This document shows, piece after piece, positions 63,031 to 64,000 of a stretch of DNA of 64,000 nucleotides. This stretch comes from Candidatus Accumulibacter cognatus (lineage in GTDB: Bacteria; Pseudomonadota; Gammaproteobacteria; Burkholderiales; Rhodocyclaceae). The stretch spans positions 1,235,553-1,299,552 of the forward strand of contig CP058708.1 in NCBI GenBank assembly GCA_013414765.1, read 5' to 3'. Numbering within the stretch: the first letter of the stretch is position 1; the number at the start of each line of letters is the position of its first letter. The notes under the pieces were generated by a model, which worked only from the letters and a program-made list of their open reading frames with translations, was not told the origin of the DNA and searched no databases. The position numbers and the translations under genes were made by a program.

Positions 63031-64000
63031 ATGCCCACGCAGCCCCCGCATGTCAGCGAGGTTCACGACGAACTTGGACTCGTCGCATCGATCAGGGCAA
63101 GCCATGGGACGCAGGACGTCGTCCGGACAACCCTGAAGACCGATGAGCGCGTGATCGCGCGCGTCACCGATGGCATCTACAGGCAGCCGGGGTCGGCCCT
63201 GCGCGAGTTGATATCCAATGCCTACGACGCCGATGCAAGCCGCGTTGTCATCAAGACCGACGCCCCGCGATTCGAGCGCATATTGGTGGAAGACGACGGG
63301 CACGGGATGGGTCCCGAAGCGCTGGCCCACCTCCTGCTCCACATTGGCGGCAGCGCGAAGCGCAGCGAAGCCGGCCCAGGGCTTGGCGTTACTGCGTCGA
63401 ACGACCCGATGCGCAGTCCCAATGGCCGGCGCCTCATCGGCAAGATCGGTATCGGCCTATTCTCGGTCTCACAGCTGACCCACAGTTTCCAGATCATTAC
63501 CAAGGTCAAGGGAGACGACCACAGAACTGTTGCCACCGTTGCCTTGCGGCAGTACGCCGACGAAGACCTGGCGCCAAGCCACGATGGCGAGAAGAAGTTC
63601 GAATCCGGCAAGGTGAACATCTGGCGCGAGAAGGCCGCTGATACTACCTCGCATGGCACGACGATCATATTGACCAGCATCCGGCCGCAGGCGCGCGACA
63701 CGCTGCGCAGCCGCGATATCTGGAACGCGATCGAGCAGAACGAATCGTACTCCGAGTCGGAGGAGAAGCTGGCCATCGAGCCGCCGCGTTTCCATATTGG
63801 GCGGGTGGATACCAGCGGCGATCTGCTGAAGAAGACGGAGGGCAAGATCTGGGCGCTGCCGTGGGAGAAAGGCGATCCGCCGGGCGAAGCTTTCGCCAAG
63901 CTGGTGCAGTCCGTCTGGGACGAAGTGGAACAGTCCACGCCAAATCCGCAGCTCGACCGCATCTTCGACTACTACCTGCGGATGGTGTGGCAGCTTAGCC
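63031..64000 (+). CDS. GHKL (MORC/MutL/Hsp90-like) ATPase, partial
   Basis: First 323 residues of a larger protein. Bergerat fold: N box LRELISNAYDADAS (E59, N63, D66), G1 VEDDGHGMG (D88-G92), G2 RLIGKIGIGLFSVSQL. Such ATPases next to C5 methyltransferases were described as R-M-like systems related to the origin of MORC proteins (Iyer, Abhiman and Aravind), usually with further nuclease, Z1 or helicase genes. The remainder and partners lie beyond base 64000. Spacing implies one operon with the methyltransferase. Confidence 0.88.
   Translation, partial: MPTQPPHVSEVHDELGLVASIRASHGTQDVVRTTLKTDERVIARVTDGIYRQPGSALRELISNAYDADASRVVIKTDAPRFERILVEDDGHGMGPEALAHLLLHIGGSAKRSEAGPGLGVTASNDPMRSPNGRRLIGKIGIGLFSVSQLTHSFQIITKVKGDDHRTVATVALRQYADEDLAPSHDGEKKFESGKVNIWREKAADTTSHGTTIILTSIRPQARDTLRSRDIWNAIEQNESYSESEEKLAIEPPRFHIGRVDTSGDLLKKTEGKIWALPWEKGDPPGEAFAKLVQSVWDEVEQSTPNPQLDRIFDYYLRMVWQLS

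Noticed and set aside
1-64000. CRISPR arrays, rRNA or tRNA genes
   Set aside because: No regularly spaced repeats, and no rRNA or tRNA sequences recognised by eye.

Overview
The window is GC-rich chromosomal DNA from a Gram-negative bacterium. The gene set (RlmD, CreD, CbiM with a PDGLE tail, GGDEF/EAL signalling, VOC and enoyl-CoA hydratase genes, RBS-led minus-strand operons) best fits a betaproteobacterium, perhaps Rhodocyclales or Accumulibacter-like. That assignment is inference from gene content only. The region is genomically unstable: it holds at least eight insertion sequences, two group II intron remnants, two MITE-like repeats and about a dozen gene fragments.

Layout. 1-2.5 kb: cobalt/nickel uptake gene (open at the left edge) and rlmD. 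2.56-4.3 kb: a decayed IS3-family element inside an IS1182-type remnant. 4.7-8.1 kb: GFA protein, arylsulfatase and HAD hydrolase. 8.16-18.7 kb: a chromosomal integron. The integrase gene intI (17.7 kb) reads right; the cassettes read left. They encode a 618-aa DUF4209/HEPN-like protein, an Asp/Glu racemase, a SRAP protein, an alpha/beta hydrolase and a broken membrane protein. Several attC sites can be recognised, because the R'' box of each cassette matches the TTRRRY start of the same cassette. Two class-C group II intron remnants sit at cassette junctions, and IS3 and IS5 copies have cut into the array. 19-26 kb: a GH3-type glycosidase behind creD with a CreB-type box, then a GGDEF/EAL gene split by an IS630-type element. 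26.6-30.4 kb: cupin, MFS transporter and VOC protein, then an IS5/IS903-type copy.

30.7-36.4 kb: a nuclease-STAND NTPase gene (Avs-like defence architecture) broken by two IS66 elements; its 3' part lies between them in inverted orientation. 36.4-39.7 kb: a secreted NTR-like/TPR/pentapeptide-repeat protein and a third IS5 copy. 39.7-49.6 kb: a metabolic block of hydrolases, two paralogous enoyl-CoA hydratases, a beta-hydroxyacid dehydrogenase, a LysR regulator, a DMT exporter, a tautomerase, a decayed aldehyde dehydrogenase and OsmC. 49.8-52.3 kb: a mosaic of gene scraps (RidA, GGDEF, tpm, bpt, hrpA) around a GST gene, then intact tpm. 53.2-58.6 kb: an ECF42-type sigma factor gene followed by YCII/DGPF, VOC, beta-propeller, GFA and MoaD-like genes on one strand, a recognisable ECF42 neighbourhood. 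59-61 kb: a thioesterase, oxidoreductase scraps and two small unknown genes.

61.7-64 kb: the left end of what looks like an R-M/defence island: a ribbon-helix-helix gene translationally coupled to a C5-cytosine methyltransferase, followed 2 bp later by a GHKL (MORC/MutL-like) ATPase cut by the window edge. The strongest candidates for new biology are the integron-borne DUF4209 cassette, the inverted STAND gene and this RHH-MTase-GHKL operon.
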